Counted from the stretch's first letter, positions 1-10,384 are shown. The stretch: DNA of 64,000 nucleotides from Streptomyces sp. Go-475 (GCF_003330845.1 NZ_CP026121.1:62001-126000); one strand, 5' to 3'. Numbers and translations: made by a program. The notes: generated by a model from the sequence alone, not told the origin.

Positions 1-340
1 CCCGCGCTCCTGGGGCTGGCCGCCGGGGCGTCAGCCGGTGGGTGCCGGGGGCCGGTGGGCCGGGGCGTCAGCCGGCGGGCGGCCCTGGGGTCGAGGTCAG
101 CCGACGGGGACACCGAGGGCAACGTCGGCCGCCGGGCACCGAAGGGCCGAGGGCGTCAGCCGGTGGGTGCCGGGGGACGGGTGTCCGTACCGCCGCGAGG
201 TCGGTTTCCGGCGCTCCGGCCGTTCGGGGCGGTGGCGGGGCGTCGGCAAACGATCGATGCGTGCACAGCACGCGGTCGCGGGATTCCGCTTGTCGGTGAT
301 TCCCGCGTCACGTCAGGTGCCTGTGTGGCTCCCCGAGGGG
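1..340. other. Repeat-rich non-coding stretch at window edge
   Basis: I see no convincing gene here. The open frames are arginine/glycine-rich and lack family features. The first 180 bases contain three copies of a GCGTCAGCCGG core, at about 28, 65 and 153. The copies at 28-51 and 153-176 are identical over 24 bases. The stretch lies downstream of the minus-strand NADAR gene. Confidence 0.5.
28..176. repeat. Dispersed direct repeat, 24-bp unit
   Basis: A 24-base unit beginning GCGTCAGCCGGTGGGTGCC occurs at 28-51 and again, identically, at 153-176. A shorter diverged copy lies at 65-79. The function is unknown; it may be decay of GC-rich spacer DNA. Confidence 0.6.
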
Positions 341-1495
341 TCAGGGAGTGTCTTGGCCGGCCTGCTGTGCGCGGGGTGCCGGGAGGGTGATGCCCGCCAG
401 CTCCGCCTGGAGTTCGGAGCGGACGAGTTCCAGGAGGCGGCCGGTCCAGTTCCGGCCGCGGCCTCCCCGATTGCCCCAGTGCTCGGAGTCCGAGTCGTCG
501 TAGACGAGTGTCGCGTCGGCCGTGTCCAGGAGGACCCGGGCGAGCACCGGGTGCTGCGTGAACTTGGCCCTCAGCAGGGAGGTCATGACCGCCGTCCGTG
601 CCTGCTCCCACCCCTCGCGCCGGGGAGCGCCGGCCGCCGCACCACGGGCGGCGAACGTCGTGTCCGCGTCCCGGACGGCGGCCCGGGCGCCGGGATCGGC
701 GGTGGACAGGGCCCAGTACGCGTGCGTCACCGTGGGGTAGGTGTCGCCGTCGATCAGCAGGGGCGCGGGGAACTCGTTGCGCAGGGCCTTCGTGCCCGGG
801 TCGTCCGAGGGCTTGAGGGGGTAGCTCTCGTAGAGGTGGATCGCCGGGGCCATGGGGGTGGCGGGGCCGTCGGACGGGACGCGGGAGGGGCGTTCGGCGT
901 TCCACTTCGCCCGGTCCTCGAAGTAGGCGATCGCCTCGTCGTACTCCTCCTGCGTGACCGGTTCGTCGGGCAGGCCCTCCAGATGTCCGCCGGGGCCGGC
1001 CACCAGGACCTGCAACGGCCCGTCCTTGCGGTCCATGTCGCCGAGGGCGTAGTGGCGTTGGGTCTCCGGGATGGCGTGGTAGGCGGCGCGGGCCGCGGCC
1101 CGGTTCTCCTCGGTCCGGTCGGCGAGGAACACGTCGACGGCGGCCAGGCAGCGGTCCGTGGAGTCCGGGCGTCCGTTGAGCTGGTCGATGGTGTCGCGGA
1201 TCTCGGCGAGCAGCAGTTCCGGGGTGAGCCAGGTGTGCGGCTCGCTGAACTTCCACGCGGCCAGGTTGTGCGCGGAGACCCGGGCGCCGTCGGGGAGCCG
1301 GGTGGCGACCCAGCCGCTCCGCAGCTTCTCCTCGAACTCCTCGAGGGTGACCAGGCCCCAGCAGTCGATCAGCCCGTCCGCGTAGACGAACAGGTCGGTA
1401 AGGAAGTAGTCGCCGTTGCGGATGAAGGCGGGGCGCCAGGTTCCGGGGACGCGTCTGCCGTCCGCCGTGCGGTAGGTGATTCGATTGCCGATCAT
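341..1495 (-). CDS. NADAR-domain protein with N-terminal extension
   Basis: The protein has 384 residues. The C-terminal part (about 205-370) matches the NADAR/YbiA fold (formerly DUF1768). It shows a FPAPLLIDGDTYPTVTHAYWA-type block, a KFTQHPVLARVLL helix and the WGNRGGRGRNWTGRLL signature. NADAR proteins hydrolyse N-glycosidic bonds, in riboflavin-pathway intermediates or ADP-ribosylated guanine. The N-terminal ~200 residues hold a small beta-rich module starting MIGNRITYRTADGRRV, which is not part of minimal NADAR enzymes; I infer a substrate or partner domain. The gene stands alone with no DarT-like partner beside it. The ATG start has no strong ribosome site, but the N-terminus reads as a genuine protein. 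Confidence 0.85.
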   Translation of the reverse strand: MIGNRITYRTADGRRVPGTWRPAFIRNGDYFLTDLFVYADGLIDCWGLVTLEEFEEKLRSGWVATRLPDGARVSAHNLAAWKFSEPHTWLTPELLLAEIRDTIDQLNGRPDSTDRCLAAVDVFLADRTEENRAAARAAYHAIPETQRHYALGDMDRKDGPLQVLVAGPGGHLEGLPDEPVTQEEYDEAIAYFEDRAKWNAERPSRVPSDGPATPMAPAIHLYESYPLKPSDDPGTKALRNEFPAPLLIDGDTYPTVTHAYWALSTADPGARAAVRDADTTFAARGAAAGAPRREGWEQARTAVMTSLLRAKFTQHPVLARVLLDTADATLVYDDSDSEHWGNRGGRGRNWTGRLLELVRSELQAELAGITLPAPRAQQAGQDTP

Positions 1496-1575
1496 TCCGG
1501 CATTCTGCCGTAACCGCTGGTCAGCGCAACGGGTTTACCGTCGCCGCGGATCGCCGCGGATCGTCGTGGGAACGC

Positions 1576-1622
1576 CCGGAGCCGGGTCCTCCGCCGTGGT
1601 GTCGCGGAGGACCCGGCTCCGG
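1576..1622 (-). terminator. Intrinsic terminator after V8-like protease
   Basis: A perfect 19-bp inverted repeat (1576-1594 with 1604-1622) surrounds a 9-base loop. It begins 15 bases past the protease stop codon. Confidence 0.85.
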
Positions 1623-1636
1623 GTCGGGACAGTGGC

Positions 1637-2644
1637 TCAGGACGACTGGGCGCTCTGGTACAGGTTCTGCGCGTCGGCGCCGAAGTACGGGCCGTACATG
1701 GCGTTCGGCAGGAAGTTGTACTTGAAGCTGTTCACCGAGGACTGCAGGCCGGTCCCGGTGGCCTCGTCGAACTGCGTGAACCACGGGCCTCCGCTGGAGC
1801 CGCCGGTCATGTTGCAGGTCAGACCGTGGTCACTGGACAGCAGGAAGTCCCTGTAGGTGGTGCCGCTGCAGTAGATGAACTTCGAGCCGTCGTACGGTGC
1901 CGCGGCCGGGAAGCCGAAGGCGTACATGGCCTTGTTGTAGCCGGTGTTGAAGGCGAGTCCCTGGCCGCCGACGACGTCGGTCAGCCGCTTTCCGTCGAGC
2001 GGGGCGACGACGGCCGCGCCGATGTCGTAGTTGATGTCCTCACTGGCCGTCCACTGGGGCGTGGACAGGGTCTTGGACGCCGTCCAGGTGCCGTACGGGG
2101 CCTGCCCGTCGTGGTAGCCGGGCACGAACACCCAGTTGGTGTGCCAGGCCCCCTCCATCTTCACGCAGTGCCCCGCGGTGAGCACGGTGCTCTTGTTGGC
2201 GCTGGTGACGGCGTTGCCGGAGCAGGAGGCGGTGCGCCCCTGGTAGGTGAAGAACACCCGGCCGGCGGTCTTGACCACCGCTCCCCCGCCGGACCAGGGT
2301 CCGCCGCTGTGGGGAATGGCCAGGGGTCCCACGCCGGAGGCGGAGGCGGTGGGGGCGATGACGGTGGTCCTGCCCTTGCGGGGTGTCGCCGCCCGCACGT
2401 CGGAGCGGTCGACGGACAGGACGTCGAGCGGGGTGGCCTCGCGCATCCGCTGCGGGGTCCAGAAGGCGCGGGCGCGCTCCTGCGCCGAGGGTGCCGTCGT
2501 TCCCGGTTCGGGCGCGGCGCTCGCGGGTGCGGCGGTGACGCCGGTCGCCAGCAGTGCGGCGACGCCGGCGAGTACGCCGAGGAGGGTGCGGCGAACGGGC
2601 GCGCCGCGTCCGGACGGGCGGAGGCTACGGGGTCTGCCTATCAC
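1637..2644 (-). CDS. Secreted trypsin-like serine protease (V8/glutamyl endopeptidase type)
   Basis: The protein has 335 residues. A Sec signal peptide occupies about 1-44, with basic residues, a hydrophobic core and an AxA site near 42-44. A propeptide of roughly 60-90 residues follows. The S1 protease domain has the His in TAGHC (H159), the Asp in DIGAAVV (D207) and the Ser in GGSSGGPW (S284). Cysteines near 141, 160, 259 and 277 could form the usual disulfides. It should be an extracellular endopeptidase; substrate preference cannot be read. The GTG start at 2644 is supported by AAGGAG five bases upstream. A strong terminator follows, so the gene is monocistronic. Confidence 0.9.
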   Translation of the reverse strand: MIGRPRSLRPSGRGAPVRRTLLGVLAGVAALLATGVTAAPASAAPEPGTTAPSAQERARAFWTPQRMREATPLDVLSVDRSDVRAATPRKGRTTVIAPTASASGVGPLAIPHSGGPWSGGGAVVKTAGRVFFTYQGRTASCSGNAVTSANKSTVLTAGHCVKMEGAWHTNWVFVPGYHDGQAPYGTWTASKTLSTPQWTASEDINYDIGAAVVAPLDGKRLTDVVGGQGLAFNTGYNKAMYAFGFPAAAPYDGSKFIYCSGTTYRDFLLSSDHGLTCNMTGGSSGGPWFTQFDEATGTGLQSSVNSFKYNFLPNAMYGPYFGADAQNLYQSAQSS

Positions 2645-2840
2645 GCGGTCTCCTTCTGCTGTGGGGGCCGGGCGGAGGGTCCGTCCGCCCGGTCAGGCAG
2701 GGGTGTCGCTGCGGACAGCCAGAGGGCAGCGTGCCACCAGGAGACCGATATGGACAGGTGCATGCCACGACGATGGCCGAAACGTCACATGCTCTCCGCG
2801 TGGGGCACACCCGGCCAGGGACATACGCGGGCACAAGAGA

Positions 2841-2867
2841 ACCCGGCCTCCACGGTGGAGGCCGGGT
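2841..2867 (-). terminator. Intrinsic terminator after SRPBCC gene
   Basis: An inverted repeat with 13-base arms (2841-2853 and 2855-2867) lies just downstream of the SRPBCC stop. The effective loop is 3-5 bases. Confidence 0.75.
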
Positions 2868-2890
2868 CCGGGGACGGAGAGGGGTGTGGG

Positions 2891-3373
2891 TCAGAGGGCG
2901 GGGCCGGGGCCGGTACCGCCCGGCTGGATGCGTCCGCGCCAGGCGCCGGACTCGGCTCCGCGCTCCTCGATGTACTGCTTGAAGCGCTTCATGTCGCCCT
3001 TGATCCGCCGGTCGATCGTGCCGATCATGTCCGCGGCCTTCTCCACCGCTCCGCTGGGCTCGACGTCCATCACGAGCTCCACCCGGGTGTGGGTGTCATC
3101 CACGCGCTCGAAGCGGACGGAGCCCCTCTGGTTGGTGTCACCGCTGGTCGTGCGCCACGTGACCCGCTCGTCGGGCAGCTGGTCGACGATCTCCGTGTCG
3201 AACTCGCGCCGTACTCCGCCGATCTTGGTGGTCCAGTGGTTGTGGCGGTCGTCGAGCTGCCTGACCTCCTCGACGCCTTCCATGAAGTTCGGGAACTCCT
3301 CGAACTGCGTCCACTGGTTGTAGGCGGTGTGCAGAGGGACGTCGACTTCCACGGTTTCCTTGACGGTGCTCAT
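2891..3373 (-). CDS. SRPBCC/cyclase-dehydrase family protein, paralogue 1
   Basis: The protein has 160 residues and belongs to the SRPBCC (polyketide cyclase/dehydrase, START-like) superfamily, which forms a hydrophobic ligand cavity. The HTAYNQWTQFEEFPNFMEGV opening and the RFKQYIEERG C-terminal helix are typical of the actinobacterial stand-alone form. A close paralogue with the same length and motifs is at 32237-32686. The ATG at 3373 begins MSTVKETVEVDVP; the open frame runs much further upstream, but that extension is arginine-rich shadow sequence. No partner genes indicate a ligand. Confidence 0.85.
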   Translation of the reverse strand: MSTVKETVEVDVPLHTAYNQWTQFEEFPNFMEGVEEVRQLDDRHNHWTTKIGGVRREFDTEIVDQLPDERVTWRTTSGDTNQRGSVRFERVDDTHTRVELVMDVEPSGAVEKAADMIGTIDRRIKGDMKRFKQYIEERGAESGAWRGRIQPGGTGPGPAL

Positions 3374-3492
3374 CTGTATGCCTCCGTTTTCCCTGATCGA
3401 CTGCAGGAGGCCCATCGGCCCACACACAGGTCCGGGCCCGATACGACGAGTACCCGGCATTCTCCTGTTGCCACCTGCGATCCGATCAGCGC

Positions 3493-4122
3493 TCAGGCGG
3501 CGGGGGCGGCGGTCCCGGCCGTCTCCGAGCGGAACCCGTGCCCGAGTTCGGGGGCCAGGCCGTGGTAGTGGCGGAAGTTGTAGATGAGCGGGCTCCACCG
3601 CGCGGGGTCGATGTGGTGCGTGCCGGGTACGACGACGCGTTCGGCGGCGTGGACGCGCAGGACCTCGCACTCGACGGTGACGAAGACGCCGGCGCCGCCC
3701 GGGGTCAGCTTGCGGGCCCGGGCCTCCAGCTGCAGGGCGCACTCGGCGACGCGCGGCGGCCGCACGAGATCGGCGGCGGCCGGAGTGAGCCCGGCCGCGG
3801 CGAACTTGTCCCGCTCGTGGCGGTACACCGCCCGTTTGGCCTCCGGGACCGGACTCGCGCCGGTGAGCGGTGCCAGGCGTTCCACGTGCTCCCACAGCTC
3901 CGGCGAGGCGACGTTGATCACGAGTTCCGGGCGCTGCGCGAGGTTGCGCGCGGTCTGGCTCTCGCTGCCCAGGCCCAGGACGATGTGCTGCCCCAGGGCC
4001 CACGCGGAGGAGATCGGGGCGAGATTGCAGGTGCCGTCGGCGTTCTCGGTGGTCAGCAGGACCACCGGGGTTCCGAAGTAGAGGATGCTCGGCTGAACCA
4101 CCAGATGGGTGTCGTTCGTCAT
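3493..4122 (-). CDS. Flavin reductase-like, FMN-binding split-barrel protein
   Basis: The protein has 209 residues. The N-terminus (SILYFGTPVVLLTTENADG...NLAPISSAWALG) and the centre (QTARNLAQRPELVINVASPELW) match flavin reductase-like proteins that bind FMN in a split beta-barrel and often serve monooxygenases. The C-terminus has a GTHHIDPARWSPLIYNFRHY segment usual in this subgroup. It is divergent from the broken ArsR regulator at 4189, with only 66 bases between the starts. This arrangement suggests the regulator once controlled it. Substrate unknown. Confidence 0.8.
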   Translation of the reverse strand: MTNDTHLVVQPSILYFGTPVVLLTTENADGTCNLAPISSAWALGQHIVLGLGSESQTARNLAQRPELVINVASPELWEHVERLAPLTGASPVPEAKRAVYRHERDKFAAAGLTPAAADLVRPPRVAECALQLEARARKLTPGGAGVFVTVECEVLRVHAAERVVVPGTHHIDPARWSPLIYNFRHYHGLAPELGHGFRSETAGTAAPAA

Positions 4123-4188
4123 GCCTCAGGACGCTACGGGCGGGACGTTTCGCCGGTCGTCGAAGTGTCGCCCGGCGACAATGGGGCG

Positions 4189-4770
4189 GTGACCAGCCCT
4201 GACGTTCACGCCGGAGAACCGGATCTCGCCGCGCTGGGTGCGCTGCCGGCCGACCGTACGCGCGCCGGGATCTGTCTCGCCCTGCTCGACGGCCGTTCCC
4301 GGACGGCCTCGGAGGTGGCCGCCCTCGCCGGCGTCGCCCCGTCCACGGCCACGAGCCATCTCAACCGGCTGGTGGACGGCGGACTGCTGGTGCGTCTGCT
4401 ACGACCACCTCGGCGGCTCCCCGGCCGTGGCGATCACCGACGGCATGACCGAGCGCGGGCTGTTGTCCTGGGAGTCCGGCCCGGCGCTCACCGTGTCCGA
4501 CGGTGCCTGGTTGACGAGCCTCGGCGTCGCGGGCGAGGGGGTAGGGGTGGGGGAAGCGCGCCGGCCGCACGTGCGGACCTGTCTCGACTGGACGGAGGGG
4601 CGCCTGCATCTGGCGGGAGCGGTGGCCGCCGCCGTGTTCCACCGGGCGCTGGAGGCGCGTCCTGGCTGGTGCACGGCGATGGTTCACGCGTCGTCCGGTT
4701 GACGGACCGGGGGCGGGACGCCTTCCGGCGTCACCTGGGTCTGGCGGACGAGGTGCTCACGGCCGGCTGA
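4189..4770 (+). pseudogene. ArsR-family regulator, internally deleted and frame-disrupted
   Basis: Three segments of an ArsR/winged-helix regulator are recognisable, but not in one frame. From the GTG at 4189 one frame encodes a helix-turn-helix (RTASEVAALAGVAPSTATSHLN, then LVDGGLL). At about 4395-4405 the family-like sequence moves to the next frame (CYDHLGG, ALTVSDGAWLTSLGV, VRTCLDWTEGRLHLAGA), without the effector-domain stretch normally found between. Near 4676 it returns to the first frame for VVRLTDRGRDAFRRHLGL and the stop at 4770. The simplest reading is an internal deletion plus a second indel. The first frame is open throughout, but its middle third is arginine/glycine-rich nonsense. 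Confidence 0.7.
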
Positions 4771-4801
4771 GCACCTCCTCGGCCCGGGGTGTCCGCCCGT
4801 C

Positions 4802-5092
4802 TCAGTACCGGTGCTGCTGTTGCTGCGGCTGTCCGTACGCCGGGCCGCCCTGGCCGCTCGCGCCCTGCGCCTGGAGCTGCTCGGCCTGCTCCTTGGTCAG
4901 CTTCTGTTCCGCGCCGCAGAAGGTGCACTGCGTCTGGTATTTCGTCGAGATCGGGAACAGCGGCACGAAGAACAGCGTGAACTTCGTGACGCGCTTCCTC
5001 AGGGTGTGCGCGGCGGGGTTGCCGCACTGGCCGCACACCAGCGTCAGTATCGCCAGCTGGTACAGGTAGCCCTTGGTGCCAAAGATGATCAC
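4802..5092 (-). CDS. Zinc-ribbon domain protein
   Basis: The protein has 96 residues. Two CxxC pairs (C20/C23 and C56/C59) form a zinc ribbon, interrupted by a hydrophobic segment of roughly residues 36-48 that could be a short membrane-associated stretch. The tail is glutamine- and glycine-rich. Such small zinc-ribbon proteins are common in Streptomyces and have no assigned role. The GTG start at 5092 (VIIFGTKGYLYQ) is chosen because conserved-looking sequence starts there; the longer open frame upstream is low-complexity. Confidence 0.75.
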   Translation of the reverse strand: MIIFGTKGYLYQLAILTLVCGQCGNPAAHTLRKRVTKFTLFFVPLFPISTKYQTQCTFCGAEQKLTKEQAEQLQAQGASGQGGPAYGQPQQQQHRY

Positions 5093-5246
5093 GTGTCGGT
5101 CCTTCCCGGGTCGGATCTTTCTCCAGTGTCCTGTATCGCGGCGCCCGGTGCGCGCGCCCCTCGTTCGTGTGGAGCGCCCGGCGGGGCGTGGTCCAGTCGG
5201 GTGACAGCGGGCCGACCGCGTTCCGGCGCGCCGGTACGGTGCCGCG

Positions 5247-5738
5247 GTGACCTCGATCTCACCCGAAACACAGTCCGCGCACACCGACGACCTGGGCTCC
5301 CTGGTCGTGCTGTCCTGGCGGGGCACGACCCCCGACGGGGACGTTCCCTACCTCCTGGCCTGTTCCCTCGGGGACGGCGCGAACGGCCGGGAGGCGACGT
5401 CGGCGGCCCTCGAAGAGGTGCTGACCGGCGCCGGGCTCCCCCCGGGCGAGGGCCTCGTCCACGCGGTCCAGCGGCCGAGCCTGCCGGTCAGTCTGCTCGT
5501 CGTGCCCGGGTCGGCCGTCCTCACCGTGCGGCACCTCAAGTCCCAGTTCGTCCCGCCGGAGACCTGGCTGAAGGCCGTGGCCGAACTCGGGTACGCCTAC
5601 CTCATCTTCGCCACCCGCCCGTGGCCGGAGGGTGCCGAGCCCGGCGACGTCGAGACGCTGGCCGCCTTCACCTCCGACGAGGACGTGCTCACGTCGGCGG
5701 CCCACGTGGTCCTGCCCGCCCGCAATCTGCGCGGCTGA
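5247..5738 (+). CDS. DUF5949-like conserved hypothetical protein
   Basis: The protein has 163 residues. From memory it resembles the Streptomyces DUF5949 family (LGSLVVLSWRG...PYLLACSLGDG near the N-terminus). No signal peptide, membrane helix or catalytic motif is visible, so it is probably cytosolic. The GTG start directly precedes MTSISPETQSAHTDDLG. It converges on pgm across a 21-bp terminator stem. No function can be assigned. Confidence 0.7.
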   Translation: MTSISPETQSAHTDDLGSLVVLSWRGTTPDGDVPYLLACSLGDGANGREATSAALEEVLTGAGLPPGEGLVHAVQRPSLPVSLLVVPGSAVLTVRHLKSQFVPPETWLKAVAELGYAYLIFATRPWPEGAEPGDVETLAAFTSDEDVLTSAAHVVLPARNLRG

Positions 5739-5739
5739 A

Positions 5740-5785
5740 CACGGCACGGCCCGGGCCACGTCGTCGTGGCCCGGGCCGTGCCGTG
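5740..5785. terminator. Bidirectional intrinsic terminator
   Basis: Perfect 21-bp arms (5740-5760 and 5765-5785) surround a TCGT loop. It lies between the convergent DUF5949-like gene and pgm and can serve both. Confidence 0.85.
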
Positions 5786-5797
5786 CCGTGCCGGTGC

Positions 5798-7438
<1,641 letters not shown>

Positions 7439-7665
7439 GGGCCCGCTCCTCCGCATGGGTTGATCCTTCGTGTGCGGTCTCATCCTTCCTCGTCACGGCC
7501 GTGACGCGCGAGGGGGGCACCGCCTCGGCGGCCGGATGTGCGCGCCGGGCCGTCGGGGGCGGCGGTGAGACGCGAGAGGGCGGCGCTACGGACCACCGTG
7601 GATGCGGGGGTGCGCCGCGCCGCCTGCTCTCCTCGTGGCGGGCTCGCCGGGCGTGCCGGTCGTGG

Positions 7666-8094
7666 TCAGATCCGCCCGCCGGTGATCCGGGTGAGCGGGC
7701 CGTGCGTGCCGCGTTCCGCGCGGCGCCCCACGGCGTACGAGGCGGCGCTCAGGGCGGTGAGGCCGGCTCCGACGCCGGCGGCGACGAGCTTGCGCTGGGC
7801 GATGACCGTCCAGGCGGTCTTCGCCGTGGACGCGACCTGGCCCGACGCGGCGACGACGGCCTGGCGGCCCGCCTCGACGCCGCGGGCGGCGGTCTGCGCG
7901 GCCGCCTTCGCCGTCTCGGCCGAGCGTTCGGCGCCGGACGTGGCCGCTGACGCCGCGTCATCGGCCTTGTCCGCCGCGCGCTTCGCGGCCTGGGAGGCCG
8001 GCGCGGTCGCCTTGTCCGCCGTGCGGCGGGCCTTGGACTGCGTCGCACGGATGGTGGTCGGCTTCTGATTCGCGCGCTTGTTCTCTTCAGTCAT
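7666..8094 (-). CDS. Alanine-rich hypothetical protein with C-terminal hydrophobic segment
   Basis: The protein has 142 residues. It is mostly Ala/Lys/Arg-rich with heptad-like AADKADDAASAA and AETAKAAAQTA stretches that suggest a long helix or coiled coil. Around residues 100-125 a moderately hydrophobic segment (VAAGVGAGLTALSAASYAVGRR) may contact the membrane. ATG 8094 starts MTEENKRANQKP. The composition resembles late-embryogenesis-abundant or histone-H1-like proteins, but that is compositional only. Function unknown. Confidence 0.6.
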   Translation of the reverse strand: MTEENKRANQKPTTIRATQSKARRTADKATAPASQAAKRAADKADDAASAATSGAERSAETAKAAAQTAARGVEAGRQAVVAASGQVASTAKTAWTVIAQRKLVAAGVGAGLTALSAASYAVGRRAERGTHGPLTRITGGRI

Positions 8095-8234
8095 GGAACA
8101 CCGACTTGCCCCTGACTTCGGCGGCAAACACGTTCGGTCGCGCGCCGACCGGGCGGGCGGGTGCCTGAGCAGGTCGTCGCGGGGGTAGGCGAGCTACAGC
8201 AAGGACGACGTCAGGACACGGAGGAAGGTACGTC

Positions 8235-8381
8235 ATGGCCGGAATGCTGGATCGCATCAAGCAGTTCGCCCGGAGTCCGCAGGGGCGGCGCGCGGTGGAG
8301 CAGGCACGCCGGGCGGCGGCCGACCCCCGCAAGCGGGCCCAGGCCCAGCGTCTGCTCGGCAAGCTCCGCGGCCGCCGCTGA
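8235..8381 (+). CDS. Small basic protein, 48 residues
   Basis: This short gene (MAGMLDRIKQFARSPQGRR, then a basic Ala/Arg-rich tail ending GKLRGRR) starts at an ATG preceded by GGAGGAAGG about six bases upstream. A predicted amphipathic helix and a strongly basic C-terminus suggest nucleic-acid or membrane binding. I recall similar short proteins in Streptomyces genomes, but no function is known to me. Confidence 0.6.
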   Translation: MAGMLDRIKQFARSPQGRRAVEQARRAAADPRKRAQAQRLLGKLRGRR

Positions 8382-8502
8382 CGGGACCGCACCGCCCGCC
8401 TCAGGGCTTGCCCCGGTCCCCAACTCCTTGGTTTCGTGCGTGTGTTCATGACCGGCCTGGGCACTTGGGTCGCATCACACACATCCGAGAGGAGCTGGTC
8501 CG

Positions 8503-9384
8503 ATGGGCAGGGCAGGCAACGGCAGGAAGGTCTGTGCTTTAGGGATCGCCGGTGTCCTGGCGGGAACGGTGCTGGTCGGCTGCGGCGACGAGGACGGCAC
8601 GGGTGACGCCGCGCCGGGTTCCTCGACGCGGGGCGGCGCCCAGGAGGAGGGCACGCGGGCGGTGCGGTCGGCCTACGACAGGACGGCCGAGGAGGACACC
8701 GCCCGGGTGAAGCTGCGGGTGCAGACCTCGGCGCAGGGCGCGTCGATGACCGCGAACGGGCAGGGCGCCGTGGACCTGGACGACGGCGACAGCGTCATGA
8801 CGGTCACGGCGGAGGGGCAGCGGATCGAACAGCGCGTGGTCGACCAGGTGCTGTACCAGAAGCTGCCGAAGGGGCAGGCGCCGGGCGGCAAGCCGTGGAT
8901 CAGGATCGACCTGGGGAAGGTCGCCGCACAGCAGGGCTCCGGAGAGCAGCCGGTGGGCGACCCCGCCCGGTCCGCCGCGTTCGCCAAGGCGATCACCGAC
9001 AAGGACGTGACCGAGAAGGGCACGGACGCGGTCGACGGGGTCGAGACCACGCGCTACCGCGTCTCCGTCGACGTCGCCGACCTCCCCGGCGGCGACGCCC
9101 TGCGCCGCCAGGTCGGTCCGACGCTGCCGATGGACGTGTGGCTCGACGAGCAGGGCCGGATGCGCCGGCAGCAGTTCGACATGACCCTCAGCGCTCCCGC
9201 CGCGGCGACGCAGCGGTCCTCCGCCGACGCCTCGTCCTCGCCGCGGAAGGTCACGGTGCGCACCCTCATGGAGTTCACCGACTTCGGCACCGAGGTGGAG
9301 GCGGAGGCGCCGCCGGCCGGGCAGGTCACCGACATGACCGGCAAGGCCCTGGAGCAGGGCGAGCGGGGCAAGGGCCAGGGCTGA
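8503..9384 (+). CDS. LppX/LprG-like lipoprotein
   Basis: The protein has 293 residues. A lipoprotein signal ends in LVGC, giving the lipidated cysteine at about residue 27, followed by an acidic, flexible linker. The remainder has the alternating polar/hydrophobic strands of the LppX/LprAFG fold (for example MTANGQGAVDLDD, VVDQVLYQKLPKG, TRYRVSVDVADLPGG, LPMDVWLDEQGRMRR). This fold binds lipids at the outer face of the membrane in mycobacteria. The ATG start has GAGAGGAG upstream. A second lipoprotein of the same general type is at 12516. Confidence 0.8.
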   Translation: MGRAGNGRKVCALGIAGVLAGTVLVGCGDEDGTGDAAPGSSTRGGAQEEGTRAVRSAYDRTAEEDTARVKLRVQTSAQGASMTANGQGAVDLDDGDSVMTVTAEGQRIEQRVVDQVLYQKLPKGQAPGGKPWIRIDLGKVAAQQGSGEQPVGDPARSAAFAKAITDKDVTEKGTDAVDGVETTRYRVSVDVADLPGGDALRRQVGPTLPMDVWLDEQGRMRRQQFDMTLSAPAAATQRSSADASSSPRKVTVRTLMEFTDFGTEVEAEAPPAGQVTDMTGKALEQGERGKGQG

Positions 9385-9391
9385 CCCGGGC

Positions 9392-10342
9392 TCATCGCGC
9401 GCGCCCGCCGCGCAGCCGCCGTACGAGGTCGTCCGCGGCCTGCGGCCAGGTGGGGCGGTCGAAGGTGAAACCCGCGTCGAGGAGGCGGCCGGGGACGACA
9501 CGGCGGCTCTTCAGCAGCAGTTCGGTGTCCGAGCGCAGGACGAAGGCACCCGCCTCGGCCATCCAGCGCGTGGCGGGCAGCCCCACCGGAACGCCCCACG
9601 CGGCGCGCAGCGCGCGCATGAAGGCGCGGTGCGGGAGGGGCTCGGGCGCGGCCAGGTTGACCGGGCCGTCGATGTCGTCCCGGGCGACGAGGAACTCGAT
9701 CGCCCGGACGAAGTCCTGGTCGTGGATCCAGGAGACGTACTGGGCGCCGCCCGCCACCGGGCCGCCGAGGCCGAGCCGGGCCAGCCGCAGCAGGACGTCG
9801 AAGACGCCGCCCCGGTCCGGGCTCATCACCATCGCGGTGCGCAGCGCCACCTTCCGGGTGTGCGGGGTGTCGGCCGACTCCTGCGCGCGCTCCCAGGCCT
9901 TGGCGATCTCGACGCTGTAGGCCCAGTAGCCGGGGACGTCCGGCTCGGTTCCGCCGATCACGCCGGTGGCCTCGTCGTGGGGCGCGTCGAAGCGGTGGGC
10001 GTAGACGGTCGCGGTGCTCATCTGAAGCCAGATCCGGGGCGGCCGGGCGGCCGCGGCGATCGCCTCGCCCACGACCCGGGCGGAGTCGACCCGCGAGTCC
10101 ATCATCTCCCGCAGGTTGGCCGGGGTGTAACGGCAGTTCACGCTCCGGCCGGCCAGGTTGACGACGACGTCGCTGCCGTCGAGCTCCTCCGTCCAGGGGC
10201 CCGGCTTCGCACCGTCCCAGCGCACTTCGCCCTGGCGCTCCGGGTGCCGGCTGAGCACCACGACGTCATGCCCCGCCGCGCTCAGGGCGCGCTTCAGCAC
10301 GGTGCCGACCTGACCGGTTCCGCCCGGTATCACGATCTTCAT
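9392..10342 (-). CDS. TIGR01777-type NAD-dependent epimerase/dehydratase
   Basis: The protein has 316 residues. An N-terminal Rossmann motif (MKIVIPGGTGQVGTVL), a DVVVNLAGRSVNCRY segment and a DUF1731-like C-terminus (RVVPGRLLDAGFTFDRPTWPQAADDL) identify the TIGR01777 subgroup of extended short-chain dehydrogenases. It should bind NAD(P); substrate unknown. ATG 10342 has AGGGGGAGAC just upstream. It is divergent from the MhuD-like gene at 10460. The shared promoter region holds a perfect 16-bp palindrome at 10385-10400. Confidence 0.85.
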   Translation of the reverse strand: MKIVIPGGTGQVGTVLKRALSAAGHDVVVLSRHPERQGEVRWDGAKPGPWTEELDGSDVVVNLAGRSVNCRYTPANLREMMDSRVDSARVVGEAIAAAARPPRIWLQMSTATVYAHRFDAPHDEATGVIGGTEPDVPGYWAYSVEIAKAWERAQESADTPHTRKVALRTAMVMSPDRGGVFDVLLRLARLGLGGPVAGGAQYVSWIHDQDFVRAIEFLVARDDIDGPVNLAAPEPLPHRAFMRALRAAWGVPVGLPATRWMAEAGAFVLRSDTELLLKSRRVVPGRLLDAGFTFDRPTWPQAADDLVRRLRGGRAR

Positions 10343-10384
10343 GGAGGTCTCCCCCTCGACGTGTGAGGATGACCCTAGCCCATA

